Shown here: piece after piece, positions 1 through 7,587 of the stretch
How the letters are laid out: each line of letters opens with the position of its first letter
Position numbering within the stretch: position 1 is the stretch's first letter
NCBI RefSeq assembly: GCF_020215705.1
Contig: NZ_JAIWNB010000019.1
Coordinates: forward strand, 62,001-126,000
Reading direction: 5' to 3'
Length of the DNA: 64,000 nucleotides
DNA from: Nonomuraea aurantiaca
GTDB taxonomy: Bacteria; Actinomycetota; Actinomycetes; Streptosporangiales; Streptosporangiaceae
Made by a program: the position numbers and the translations under genes
Notes under the pieces: model-generated
The model's database searches: none
What the model saw: the letters and a program-made list of their open reading frames with translations, nothing else
What the model was told of the DNA's origin: nothing

Positions 1-695
1 TCCTCCAGCGTCACCGGGATGTCCTGCAACGCCGCCAGGAACATCAGCATGAACGTGCCCGACGTCGTCCACACGACCAGCGCGATGATCGCGCACATCG
101 CCACGCTCGGCCCCGACAGCCACTCCCACCACGACAGGCCGAACGGCCCCGCCCCGGCCAGGGCCGCCGGTGGCGTGTCCATGCCGAGCAGCAGGTGGAT
201 GACCCCTCTGGCGTCGGAGAACCACTGCGGCCCCTGGATGTCGAAGAAGCCGAGCAACTGCGTGAGCGCCCCGGAGTTGCTGAAGATGAACAGGAACACC
301 ACGCTGATCGCCACCGAGCTGGTGACCGACGGGAAGTAGAACGCGCTCCTGAAGAACGACTTGCCCTTGAGCAGGCGGCTGTTCACGATCAGGGCCAGGC
401 CCAGCGCCAGCACCGTCTGCAGGGGTACGACGATCGCCACGTAGTAGGCGTTGTTCCGGACGCTGATCATGAAGTTCTCGCGGGCCAGGTCGTCCCGGGT
501 GAACAGCCGGCCGTAGTTCTCCAGCCCGACGAACGGCACACCGCTCTTGAACGGGCTGCCCTGGCCGTTCCACGAGGTGAGGCTGACCCACATCGCCATC
601 AGGATCGGCAGCAGCAGGAACACTCCGAGAATCGCCACGACCGGCGCGACGAACAGCCACCCCGTCACGTCTTCCCTGGCGCGGCTGCGGCGCAT
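1..695 (-). CDS. Carbohydrate ABC transporter permease (3'-truncated by window edge)
   Basis: Inner-membrane permease of a CUT1 sugar importer (MalF/UgpA-like). My reading of the minus strand gives MRRSRAREDVTGWLFVAPVV at the start, a strong first transmembrane helix, then 'WVSLTSWNG', 'FVGLENYGRLF' and 'FFRSAFYFPS', all typical of this family. At least four hydrophobic segments are visible. About 231 codons are inside the window. The C-terminal EAA loop that contacts the ATPase lies outside. The start codon overlaps the stop of the upstream binding-protein gene (TGATG), so the two are translationally coupled. The transported sugar cannot be read from sequence. The adjacent LacI regulator and debranching enzyme suggest an oligosaccharide. 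Confidence 0.88.
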   Translation of the reverse strand, partial: MRRSRAREDVTGWLFVAPVVAILGVFLLLPILMAMWVSLTSWNGQGSPFKSGVPFVGLENYGRLFTRDDLARENFMISVRNNAYYVAIVVPLQTVLALGLALIVNSRLLKGKSFFRSAFYFPSVTSSVAISVVFLFIFSNSGALTQLLGFFDIQGPQWFSDARGVIHLLLGMDTPPAALAGAGPFGLSWWEWLSGPSVAMCAIIALVVWTTSGTFMLMFLAALQDIPVTLE

Positions 696-1921
696 CAGTC
701 GCCCAGCGCGGACTGCGTGTTCTTCCGCAGCCTGGCCAGCAGCGCCTTCGGGTCCTGCGAGGTGAGCTGCTGGAGCCCGGCGTCGAAGTCGGCCAGGACG
801 CTGTCCATCTTGGCGGCGTTCACCGGGCCCTGGGCGTAGGCGGCGCCGTCGACGAACGCCGTGTCCGCGGGGAACTCCTTGACGTAGGCGTCCTTGGCCG
901 ACTGCCGCGACGGCATGACCCCGAAAGCCTTGGCGAACGCGAGCTGCTGGTCGGCCTTGGTCATCGCCTCGACGAAGGCGATCGCGGCCGTCTTGCTGGC
1001 GCTCTTGGCCGCGATGCCCCAGCAGTTCGTGAACGACAGCGTGCCCTGCTTGGCGCCGGCGGGCAGCGGGTGGGCCGTGTACTGGATGTCGGGGTAGTCG
1101 GCCTTCAGCGCGCCCTTGATCCAGTTGCCCTCGATCGTCATCGCGGCCTTGCCCTTGCCGAACGCCTCACCGGCCCACGACGCGCCGAGCTGCTTGGGGT
1201 ACTGGGCCAGCTTGTCCTTGAGCAGGGTCTTGACGTACTCCAGGGCCTTGAGGTTCTCCGGGCTGTCGCCGGTGGCCTGCTTGCCGTCGGCGCTGGTGAT
1301 CCAGCCGCCCGCCTGCACCATGAACGCGCCGATCCGGTCGCGGGTGTCGCTGATCGCCAGCGGGGTGATGCCCTTGGCCTTGAGTTTGCCGGCCGCCTCG
1401 GTGAGCTGTTCCCACGTGGTCGGTACGTCGGACGCCGCCAGGCCCGCCTTCTTCCACAGGCCGTCGTTGACGATCAGCGCCAGCGTGGAGAAGTCCTTCG
1501 GCGCGCAGTAGAATGTGCCGTCGCGGGTGAAGGTGGTGCGCAGGCTCGGGTAGAAGTCGTCCGGGTTCGAGATCTTGTCCCCGTACGGCTCCAGCGCGCC
1601 GACACTGGCGTAGTCGGCGAACCGCGAGGCGTCCACGTAGAAGACGTCGGGCGGGTTGCCGCCCGCGAACGCCTGGCCGAGCTGCTGGTGGATGTCCTGC
1701 GCCGGGGTGACCGTGGCCTGGTTGCCGCTCGCCTTCGCCCACGCGTCCGCCGCCTGCTTGACCGCCGTCGTCTCCGGGTCGCCGGAGGAGGCGATGAGGA
1801 TCCGCAGCGAGGCGGGGCCGCTGCTCTGCGGCGCGGCCGACGGCTTGTCCTCGAAGCCGCTGCCGCAGGCGGTCGCGGCCAGCGCCAGTACGCCGAGTGC
1901 CGCCAGGGGGAGGTGTTTCAT
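695..1921 (-). CDS. Extracellular sugar-binding lipoprotein of ABC transporter
   Basis: Family 1 solute-binding protein, 408 aa, tethered outside the membrane to capture sugar for the downstream permease. The signal peptide ends in a lipobox, with the lipidated Cys at about residue 19 (LAATACGSG). The mature part has the usual pattern 'ADAWAKASGN', 'PPDVFYVDASRFADYA' and 'AAMTIEGNW'. I chose the ATG at 1921 because it is preceded by AAAGGAAAC and starts exactly at the signal peptide; longer readings only add arginine-rich noise. It is first in the operon before the permease and 11 bp downstream of the lacI-type gene, so all three may be co-transcribed. Confidence 0.93.
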   Translation of the reverse strand: MKHLPLAALGVLALAATACGSGFEDKPSAAPQSSGPASLRILIASSGDPETTAVKQAADAWAKASGNQATVTPAQDIHQQLGQAFAGGNPPDVFYVDASRFADYASVGALEPYGDKISNPDDFYPSLRTTFTRDGTFYCAPKDFSTLALIVNDGLWKKAGLAASDVPTTWEQLTEAAGKLKAKGITPLAISDTRDRIGAFMVQAGGWITSADGKQATGDSPENLKALEYVKTLLKDKLAQYPKQLGASWAGEAFGKGKAAMTIEGNWIKGALKADYPDIQYTAHPLPAGAKQGTLSFTNCWGIAAKSASKTAAIAFVEAMTKADQQLAFAKAFGVMPSRQSAKDAYVKEFPADTAFVDGAAYAQGPVNAAKMDSVLADFDAGLQQLTSQDPKALLARLRKNTQSALGD

Positions 1922-1932
1922 GACGTTTCCTT

Positions 1933-2916
1933 TCACGCGGTACGCCGGATGACCAGGGAGGGTCGCAGCAGGACGTGATCCGGCTTGTCCGGGCTGTCGT
2001 CTTCGAGGAGGCGGGTCAGCACGCGGACACAGCGCACGGCGGCCTCCGAGAGTGGCTGGCTCAGGCTGGTCAGGCCGATCGCGGCCGCCACGGGCGTGTC
2101 GTCGAACCCGATCACGGGCACCGGCCCGGCCTGCATGGCGCCCAGGGCGACGGAGTCGCTCACGCACACCAGGGCGGTGGCGCCGGCCGCGATCAGCTCC
2201 CGCGCCGCCGCTTCACCCTCGGCCGCCGACCCATCGGTCCGCCGCTCCAGGACGCCCGCCTCGCTGTCTTCGGCATCTTCGCCGAGTGCCCGGACCCAGC
2301 CGCTCCTGCGGTCGTCGCCGACGCCGGAGCCCTCGGGCCAGCCGATGAACCCGATCCGCCGGTGACCCGCGTCGAGCAGGTGCCGGGTGGCGGCGGCCGT
2401 CCCGGCGGCGCCGTCCACGTCCACCCACGGATGGTCGCCGCCCTCCGGCATGCCCCACGGCCGCCCGAACGTGACGAACGCCAGCCCCCGCTCGGCCAGC
2501 CACGAGGTGCGCACATCGCCGTAATGGGTACCGGTCAGGACGAACGCATCCGGTTCGTACGCCCCGAGCAGGTCGTCGAACGTGGCGATCTCCGACCGGT
2601 CATCGTCGGCCGAGTAGAGGATCACCCGATATCCCGCCTTGGCCGCCGACTCGGTCAGCCCGTGCAGGAACCGGTCGAACACGTTCATGCCATCCTGGGT
2701 CTGCTCGATCCGTACGGCCAGGAGCCGCGACCGGCCGGTCCGCATGCGGCGCGCCGCCTGGTTCACCCGGTAGCCGAGCTCCTCGACCGCCTGCCTTACA
2801 CGCTCACGTGTCTCCTCGCGGACGAGGTCGGGGGAGTTCAGGACGTTCGAGACGGTCTGCCGGGAGACGTTGGCACGCCGCGCGACGTCGGCGATCGTCA
2901 CCTTTTCGGGCATCAT
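1933..2916 (-). CDS. LacI-family transcriptional repressor
   Basis: DNA-binding sugar-responsive repressor, 327 aa. The N-terminal LacI helix-turn-helix is at residues 6-27 (TIADVARRANVSRQTVSNVL), followed by the hinge helix (QAARRMRTGRS) and a periplasmic-binding-protein-like effector domain (residues about 60-325). Two ATGs are in tandem (2916 and 2913); the upstream one is given. It lies between the sugar ABC genes and the divergent debranching enzyme. Two LacI-like operators sit immediately upstream of its start, so autoregulation and control of the divergent gene are likely. The effector is unknown. Confidence 0.93.
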   Translation of the reverse strand: MMPEKVTIADVARRANVSRQTVSNVLNSPDLVREETRERVRQAVEELGYRVNQAARRMRTGRSRLLAVRIEQTQDGMNVFDRFLHGLTESAAKAGYRVILYSADDDRSEIATFDDLLGAYEPDAFVLTGTHYGDVRTSWLAERGLAFVTFGRPWGMPEGGDHPWVDVDGAAGTAAATRHLLDAGHRRIGFIGWPEGSGVGDDRRSGWVRALGEDAEDSEAGVLERRTDGSAAEGEAAARELIAAGATALVCVSDSVALGAMQAGPVPVIGFDDTPVAAAIGLTSLSQPLSEAAVRCVRVLTRLLEDDSPDKPDHVLLRPSLVIRRTA

Positions 2917-2931
2917 GTCGCTTTCTAAGGG

Positions 2932-2975
2932 TTTGAACGTTCAAATAGCGGTATGGCAGGATTGGATCGTTCAAG
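2932..2975. promoter_or_regulatory. Pair of LacI-type operators in divergent promoter region
   Basis: At 2932-2945 there is a perfect 14-bp palindrome TTTGAACGTTCAAA with the central CG typical of LacI-family operators. At 2962-2975, TTGGATCGTTCAAG is a degenerate second copy. Their centres are 30 bp apart, close to three helical turns, which suits a tetramer or cooperative dimers on one DNA face. The region separates the LacI gene from the debranching enzyme. Binding by the adjacent LacI protein is inference. Confidence 0.75.
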
Positions 2976-3039
2976 TAAACGGAGTGTTACGCACTATCTC
3001 CCTTGGACGATTCGCCTGTCAAGATTTTGGGGGCCGCTC

Positions 3040-5247
3040 GTGCTCGACCAAACCACGCACCGCCTGCAACCGCTGCTGCACGACCTCGTCAGCACCGTCC
3101 TGGCACCGACGACCGCGCTGAGCGGGGCTGACGGGCAGATCAGGGCGGCCGGGGTGCAGGGCCTCTTCCACGCGGACGCGCGGGCGTTGTCGCAGGTGAA
3201 GCTGGCCGTGGACGGCAGGGAACCGGAGGCGGTGGGGTACGCGGTGCAGGCCGCCGGCCGTACCAGGTTCGTGTCGCTGGTCCGCTGGCTGGGCGACCCG
3301 ATCGCGGACCCCACGGTCCGCGTCGACCGTACGCGCGAGGTCGCCCCCGGACGGATGGCGGAGCTCATCGAGATCGCCTCCACCGCCACCCGCCCGGTGA
3401 CGGCCACCGTCACCGTCGACCTGAGCTGCGACTTCGCCCCGATCGAGCTGGTGAAGGCCGGCGGCAGCGCCCCGCCGGCCACCGCCACGCCCGCCTCGTC
3501 TGCCGGTGGCGCTTGCCTGGAGTGGCGGTCCGGCGGCATCCACGTACGGGCGACCGCCGAGAACGCCACGGCTGAACCGCAGGCCGAAGGGCGGTTTCGG
3601 TGGGAGGTCGCGCTGGCGCCCGGTGAGCGCGTCGCACTGCGGTGGGCCGTCGTGATCGACGACCCCGAGGCGGTGGTGACCGCGCCGGCCAAGCCGCTGG
3701 AGTGGAGCGTCCCCGAGGTGACGGCCGACGACACCCGGCTCGTACGGCTGGCGGCGCGCTCGCTCGAAGACCTGCGCTCCCTCAGGCTGGCCGAGCCCGG
3801 GGAGCCGGAGGATACGTTCCTGGGGGCGGGGGTGCCGTGGTTCCTGACGCTGTTCGGGCGGGACAGCCTCTGGGCCGCCAGGATGCTGCTGCCTCTGGGC
3901 ACCGACCTGGCGGCGAGCACTCTGCGCGTACTGGCCAGACGGCAGGGCAGCCACGTCGACCCGGCCACCGGTGAGGCGCCCGGCAAGATCATGCACGAGC
4001 TGCGCCGCCACGAGCACAGCGGCGGCGGCCTGCGCCTGTCCGCCGCCTACTACGGCACCATCGACGCCACCCCGCTCTGGATCGGCCTCCTGTACGACGC
4101 CTGGCGCTGGGGCATGCCCGCCGCCCAGATCGAGCCCCTGCTCCCGGCCCTGGAGGCGGCGCTCGGCTGGCTCGGCGACCACGCGGACCCGGACGGGGAC
4201 GGCTTCCTGGAGTACATCGACTCGACCGGCCACGGCCTGGCCAACCAGGGGTGGAAGGACTCGGGCGACGCGGTCCGCTTCCGCGACGGCCGCCAGGCGG
4301 AGCCGCCCATCGCCCTGACGGAGGTCCAGGGGTACGCCTGCGCCGCCGCCCAGCAGGGGGCCGCGCTGCTCACGGCGTTCGGGCGGGAGGGGGCTGAGCG
4401 GTGGCTGGACTACGCGGGCACGATGGCCGACCGCTTCCGCGCCCGCTTCTGGGTCACCCACCCCGCCGCGCCGGTCACCGATCGGGGGAACGGACATCCT
4501 GCCTCTGCCGTGGGTGGGGCGAGTGGTTATCCCGCACCTGCCACTGACCGGGGGAGCGGTTATCCGGCGTCGGTCGCGGGCTGGGAGAACGGCTATCCCG
4601 CGCTGGCCCTCGACCGCGACAAACGGCCGGTCGACTCGCTGACCAGCAACATCGGCCACCTCCTCGGCACGGGACTGCTGTCGCCGGGGGAGGAGGCGAG
4701 GGTGGCGGAGCTGCTGGGCACCCCGGCGATGTCCGGCGCCTTCGGGCTGCGGACGATGTCGGCGGACGACGGCGCGTTCAGCCCGATGTCCTACCACTGC
4801 GGGTCCGTCTGGTCGCACGACACCGCCATCGTCATCGCCGGACTCGCCAGGACCGGTCATGGCCGGCTGGCGGCGGAGCTGGCGCGGGGCCTGCTGACGG
4901 CGGCGGAGGGCTTCGACTACCGCCTGCCCGAGCTCCACGCGGGCGACGACCGGGACGTGGTCGGCCGCCCGGTGGCCTACCCGGCCGCCTGCCGCCCCCA
5001 GGCGTGGTCGGCCGCCGCCGCGGTGACTCTGCTGCACGCGGCTGTGGGCCTGTATCCGGACGTACCGGGCGGCAAGGTCCTGGTGCGTCCGCTGGCGGGA
5101 GCCCCGCTCGGCGCGGTCACGGTACGCGGCCTGCGGGTGGCGGGCGCCGACGTCACCGTGTCGATCGACCGGTCAGGCGGAGTCCAGGTGACGGGCCTGC
5201 CCCCTGGGCTGACGGTCGAGGTGGCCGACCCCGAGCTGGTGGTCTAA
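3040..5247 (+). CDS. Glycogen debranching N-terminal domain / amylo-alpha-1,6-glucosidase-like protein
   Basis: Cytoplasmic enzyme (735 aa) with the bacterial glycogen-debranching N-terminal beta domain (about residues 1-215) and a C-terminal (alpha/alpha)6 barrel of the MGH1/GH15-like type. The barrel shows 'GVPWFLTLFGRDSLWAAR', 'TPLWIGLLYDAWRWG', 'NQGWKDSGDAVRF' and 'HCGSVWSHDTAIV'. It probably hydrolyses alpha-glucosidic linkages of branched or short glucans imported by the neighbouring transporter. The reading frame is open from an ATG at 2953, but that start lies inside the second operator and adds 29 non-conserved residues; GTG 3040 with a G-rich sequence upstream begins at the family's usual 'LQPLLHDLV' region. 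Odd: residues about 484-527 are a four-copy 11-aa repeat (listed separately), absent in typical relatives as far as I know. Confidence 0.88.
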   Translation: MLDQTTHRLQPLLHDLVSTVLAPTTALSGADGQIRAAGVQGLFHADARALSQVKLAVDGREPEAVGYAVQAAGRTRFVSLVRWLGDPIADPTVRVDRTREVAPGRMAELIEIASTATRPVTATVTVDLSCDFAPIELVKAGGSAPPATATPASSAGGACLEWRSGGIHVRATAENATAEPQAEGRFRWEVALAPGERVALRWAVVIDDPEAVVTAPAKPLEWSVPEVTADDTRLVRLAARSLEDLRSLRLAEPGEPEDTFLGAGVPWFLTLFGRDSLWAARMLLPLGTDLAASTLRVLARRQGSHVDPATGEAPGKIMHELRRHEHSGGGLRLSAAYYGTIDATPLWIGLLYDAWRWGMPAAQIEPLLPALEAALGWLGDHADPDGDGFLEYIDSTGHGLANQGWKDSGDAVRFRDGRQAEPPIALTEVQGYACAAAQQGAALLTAFGREGAERWLDYAGTMADRFRARFWVTHPAAPVTDRGNGHPASAVGGASGYPAPATDRGSGYPASVAGWENGYPALALDRDKRPVDSLTSNIGHLLGTGLLSPGEEARVAELLGTPAMSGAFGLRTMSADDGAFSPMSYHCGSVWSHDTAIVIAGLARTGHGRLAAELARGLLTAAEGFDYRLPELHAGDDRDVVGRPVAYPAACRPQAWSAAAAVTLLHAAVGLYPDVPGGKVLVRPLAGAPLGAVTVRGLRVAGADVTVSIDRSGGVQVTGLPPGLTVEVADPELVV
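4489..4620 (+). repeat. In-frame 4 x 33-bp tandem repeat in debranching enzyme
   Basis: Four consecutive 33-nt units at 4489, 4522, 4555 and 4588 encode 11-aa repeats beginning NGHPA, SGYPA, SGYPA and NGYPA. The copies differ at the DNA level but keep phase exactly. They sit between 'FWVTHPAAPVTDRG' and 'DRDKRPVDSLTSN', where the barrel normally continues directly, so this looks like an expanded surface loop. Confidence 0.85.
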
Positions 5248-5267
5248 GTCGCCGAACCCGGCCTGCC

Positions 5268-5539
5268 GGTCAGTGGGCCAGGACGGATCCGGGCGTGGAC
5301 TGGCCCTGAGGGTCAGTGGCGCGTGGCTGTGAGGGTCGGTGCAGCTGGGCCCTGAGGGTCAGTGGGGCTGCCGTTCCCTCGCTGGCCGCCGGCCGCTCCG
5401 TCCGCCCGCTGGCCGCTCCGCCCGCTGGCCGCTCCGCCCGCTGGCCGCTCCGCCCGCTGGCCGCTCCGCCCCCCGACGGTCGTGCCCTTGAGTGTCAGTG
5501 GGCCGTGATTGCCATGGAGGGCCGTGAATGGTCAGTGGC
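5268..5539. repeat. Intergenic repeats: GGTCAGTGGG-type copies and a 16-bp tandem repeat
   Basis: The gap between two convergent genes holds five copies of a GGTCAGTGG-like word (starting at about 5268, 5311, 5357, 5493 and 5530; the fourth begins TGTC). Two are preceded by CCCTGAG. In the middle, 5402-5465 is four exact copies of a 16-bp GC-rich unit (CCGCCCGCTGGCCGCT). I see no gene here. The last copy touches the end of the next CDS. Confidence 0.8.
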
Positions 5540-6674
5540 CCGGGAGGACGGAGAGCTCTGTGAGGTGGGCTTCCGGTGGGGCGGTGAGGGCTGTCAGGAC
5601 CAGGGACGCGACCGCGGCCGGGGGCAGGCACCGGTCGGGGTCGTACGGCGAGCCGAAGCCGGTCCGGACCTTGCGCAACAGCTCGGTGGCCGTGGCGCCC
5701 GGGTAGATCGTGGTGACGCGGATGCCATGAGGGTGTTCCTCGCCCCGTACGGCGTCGCCCAGCTCGCGCAGTGCCGCCTTGCTGGCCGCGTAGGCGGGCC
5801 AGCCGTTGGGGCTCAGGCCGGGTGCGGCGTTGATGAGGACCACTCGGCCGCGGCTTCTGCGCAGGGCGGGCAGGAGGAGGCGCAGCAGCTCGGCGGCCGA
5901 GGCGACATTGACGTTCAACGTGTCGCGCCACAGCTCCACCGTGCTGTCCGCGGTCGTCGTCACCTCGGCGATGGCCGCGCAGTGTACGAACCCGTTTAAC
6001 TCCCCGATGGGCGGCAGCGCGGCGGCCAGCGTCTCTGGCCTGGCCAGGTCCGCCACGATGGCGATCAGACTGCCGGGCGTGACACCGGTGGGCGTGACAT
6101 CGATGTAAGTGACGGTGCTGGGCCCGATTTCGGCGGGCGTGACATCGGGGGGTGCGGCATCGGCGGGGATGGCCGCTCCGGGGGCCCTACCGGCAGCGGC
6201 GACGGCGGTGGAGGGGACGGCCGGAGTCATGATCTCCGGCCACGGAAGATTCGCTGCTACCGGGGTGATCTCGCCCAGTCCCGCGATCCCATCCATGGCA
6301 TCAGGCCCGGCGGTCTGATCCGCGCTGCCAGGGCCAGCGGCCCGACCTGCGCTGCCAGGGCCGGGGGTCGGGTCCGCGCCGCCAGGGTCAGCGGTCCGAC
6401 CCACGCCAGAGCCAGCGGTCCGGCCCGTGCTGCCAGGGCCGGTGACCTCGTCCATGGCACCAGGCCCGGCCGACCGCTCCACGGCGCCGCGTCCGCCCAC
6501 GGCGCCGCGTCCGCCCGACGTGGCGAGCTCGCCGGAGGCGGCGAGCTCGCTCAGGCGGGCTGGGTCGCGGACCAGGGCCAGGACCCGGTAGCCCGCGTCC
6601 AGCAGCGTCGTGGCGACGGCCGAGCCGATGCCGCCCGTCGCCCCTGTCAATAAGATCGTCCCAGCATGCGTCAT
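5532..6674 (-). CDS. SDR-family oxidoreductase with a ~150-aa repetitive insertion
   Basis: Classical short-chain dehydrogenase/reductase, substrate unknown. The NAD(P)-binding motif TGATGGIG is at residues 10-17, 'FVHCAAIAE' at about 229, the catalytic YAASK at 295-299 and 'IYPGATATELL' after it. The family is usually about 230 aa; this one is 380 aa because residues about 50-200, between beta-2 and beta-3, are Gly/Pro/Ala-rich repeats (GPGSAGRAAGPGSADQTAGP and similar). The position 13 before the Tyr, normally the catalytic Ser, reads N/A in 'LINAAPGLSPNGWPAY', so activity may be altered. The ATG at 6674 has no strong Shine-Dalgarno. Confidence 0.85.
   Translation of the reverse strand: MTHAGTILLTGATGGIGSAVATTLLDAGYRVLALVRDPARLSELAASGELATSGGRGAVGGRGAVERSAGPGAMDEVTGPGSTGRTAGSGVGRTADPGGADPTPGPGSAGRAAGPGSADQTAGPDAMDGIAGLGEITPVAANLPWPEIMTPAVPSTAVAAAGRAPGAAIPADAAPPDVTPAEIGPSTVTYIDVTPTGVTPGSLIAIVADLARPETLAAALPPIGELNGFVHCAAIAEVTTTADSTVELWRDTLNVNVASAAELLRLLLPALRRSRGRVVLINAAPGLSPNGWPAYAASKAALRELGDAVRGEEHPHGIRVTTIYPGATATELLRKVRTGFGSPYDPDRCLPPAAVASLVLTALTAPPEAHLTELSVLPGH
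6075..6527 (-). repeat. In-frame degenerate GPGS-type repeat insertion in the SDR gene
   Basis: This stretch encodes residues about 50-200 of the SDR. It is made of degenerate roughly 30-nt units (for example the recurring 'GCGCTGCCAGGGCC' on the plus strand around 6328-6435), then a Thr/Pro/Val-rich part with recurring 'VTP'. The flanking Rossmann-fold sequence joins smoothly if it is removed. Confidence 0.8.
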
Positions 6675-6710
6675 GGTCAGAGCGTGGCAGAGGCGCCGGC
6701 CGGACGTCTA

Positions 6711-7496
6711 TTAGCTCTTGATCGTGTAGCTGTCGCCGTACACCTTCCAGGTCAGCGGCGGGTTCAGGTCGAGGTTGCCGTTCTTGAGGAAGACCCGCTG
6801 CTCGGTGTCGACGCGGGTGGTGTCCTCGTGCGCCTCCTCGGCCTTCATCGCGGCCTTGCGGGCGTCCAGGAACGCGTTGAGGTACGTCGTCTCGTTGCCG
6901 CCCTGCGTGGGGGTCTTGGCCTTGGACATCGCGGTCTTCCTGATGCCGCCGAAGCTGAGCTTGTCGCTGCCGGGGCCGTGCATGACGATCGCGTCGTAGT
7001 AGATGAACTGGCCCAGCGCCCGCAGTCCGTCCGTCTTGGCCTGGCTGACCGCCGGGTTGAAGTAGACGCGGTCGCGCTCGTCGTTCTGCGCCGTCTGGAA
7101 GGCGGTGTCCTTGGCGGCGGTCTTCCAGTCCTTGGTGAAGTTCGGGTCGAGGCCCGCGTGCGAGTCGCTGCCGTTGACCTTGCGGAGGGCGGGGAGGTAC
7201 TTGGCCAGGACGTTGCCCGGCTTGCGGTTGGTGTAGAGCTCGACGAGGGCCAGCATGTCGCTGGTTCCGGAGCAGAACCCGATGATCCCGGCCGTGTAGC
7301 CGCGGCCGTCGTCGATGTCCTCGATGTAGCCGTACTGGGACTTCCAGTCGAGCGTGGAGTTCTCGGCACTGGACACCAGCTGCATGGCGATGTCCTTCTT
7401 GTGCGGATCGGTGAGGTCGACCGCCGCCTGGCTGGTGCCCGTGAGCGCGAGAGTGGTGGCTAAGGTGACCAGTGTGACGAGAGTGGTTCGGAGCAA
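6711..7496 (-). CDS. csnA: Secreted chitosanase, GH46
   Basis: Endo-chitosanase that cleaves beta-1,4 linkages in chitosan outside the cell. The 261-aa precursor has a signal peptide of about 24 residues ending in TSQAA. The mature protein follows the Streptomyces sp. N174 enzyme closely from memory: 'DPHKKDIAMQLVSSAEN', 'GYIEDIDDGRGYTAGIIGF', 'AQNDERDRVYF'. The catalytic pair corresponds to Glu45 (SSAENS) and Asp63 (IDDGRG), 18 residues apart as in the family. The start is TTG 7496, preceded by AGGAG. It is monocistronic, with a CsnR-like palindrome just upstream. Confidence 0.96.
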   Translation of the reverse strand: MLRTTLVTLVTLATTLALTGTSQAAVDLTDPHKKDIAMQLVSSAENSTLDWKSQYGYIEDIDDGRGYTAGIIGFCSGTSDMLALVELYTNRKPGNVLAKYLPALRKVNGSDSHAGLDPNFTKDWKTAAKDTAFQTAQNDERDRVYFNPAVSQAKTDGLRALGQFIYYDAIVMHGPGSDKLSFGGIRKTAMSKAKTPTQGGNETTYLNAFLDARKAAMKAEEAHEDTTRVDTEQRVFLKNGNLDLNPPLTWKVYGDSYTIKS

Positions 7497-7511
7497 CGTG
7501 ATCTCCTGCTC

Positions 7512-7536
7512 TTCGTTAGGAAAGCTTCCTAACGAA
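7512..7536. promoter_or_regulatory. CsnR-like operator upstream of chitosanase
   Basis: A 25-bp palindrome with perfect 11-bp arms TTCGTTAGGAA and TTCCTAACGAA around AGC, 16-40 bp upstream of the csnA start. Actinomycete chitosanase genes are known to carry a GTTAGGAAA-N-TTTCCTAAC-like box bound by the ROK-family repressor CsnR. This element matches that description closely. No ROK regulator is encoded in this window, so the repressor would act from elsewhere. Confidence 0.88.
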
Positions 7537-7587
7537 CCATACTCACAGGAGTCAACATTCGGGGCTTTTGTTGTGAAATTGGGCCCC

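Noticed and set aside
5402..5465. 16-bp x 4 repeat considered as an origin or iteron set
   Set aside because: No AT-rich region, DnaA boxes or replication gene nearby.
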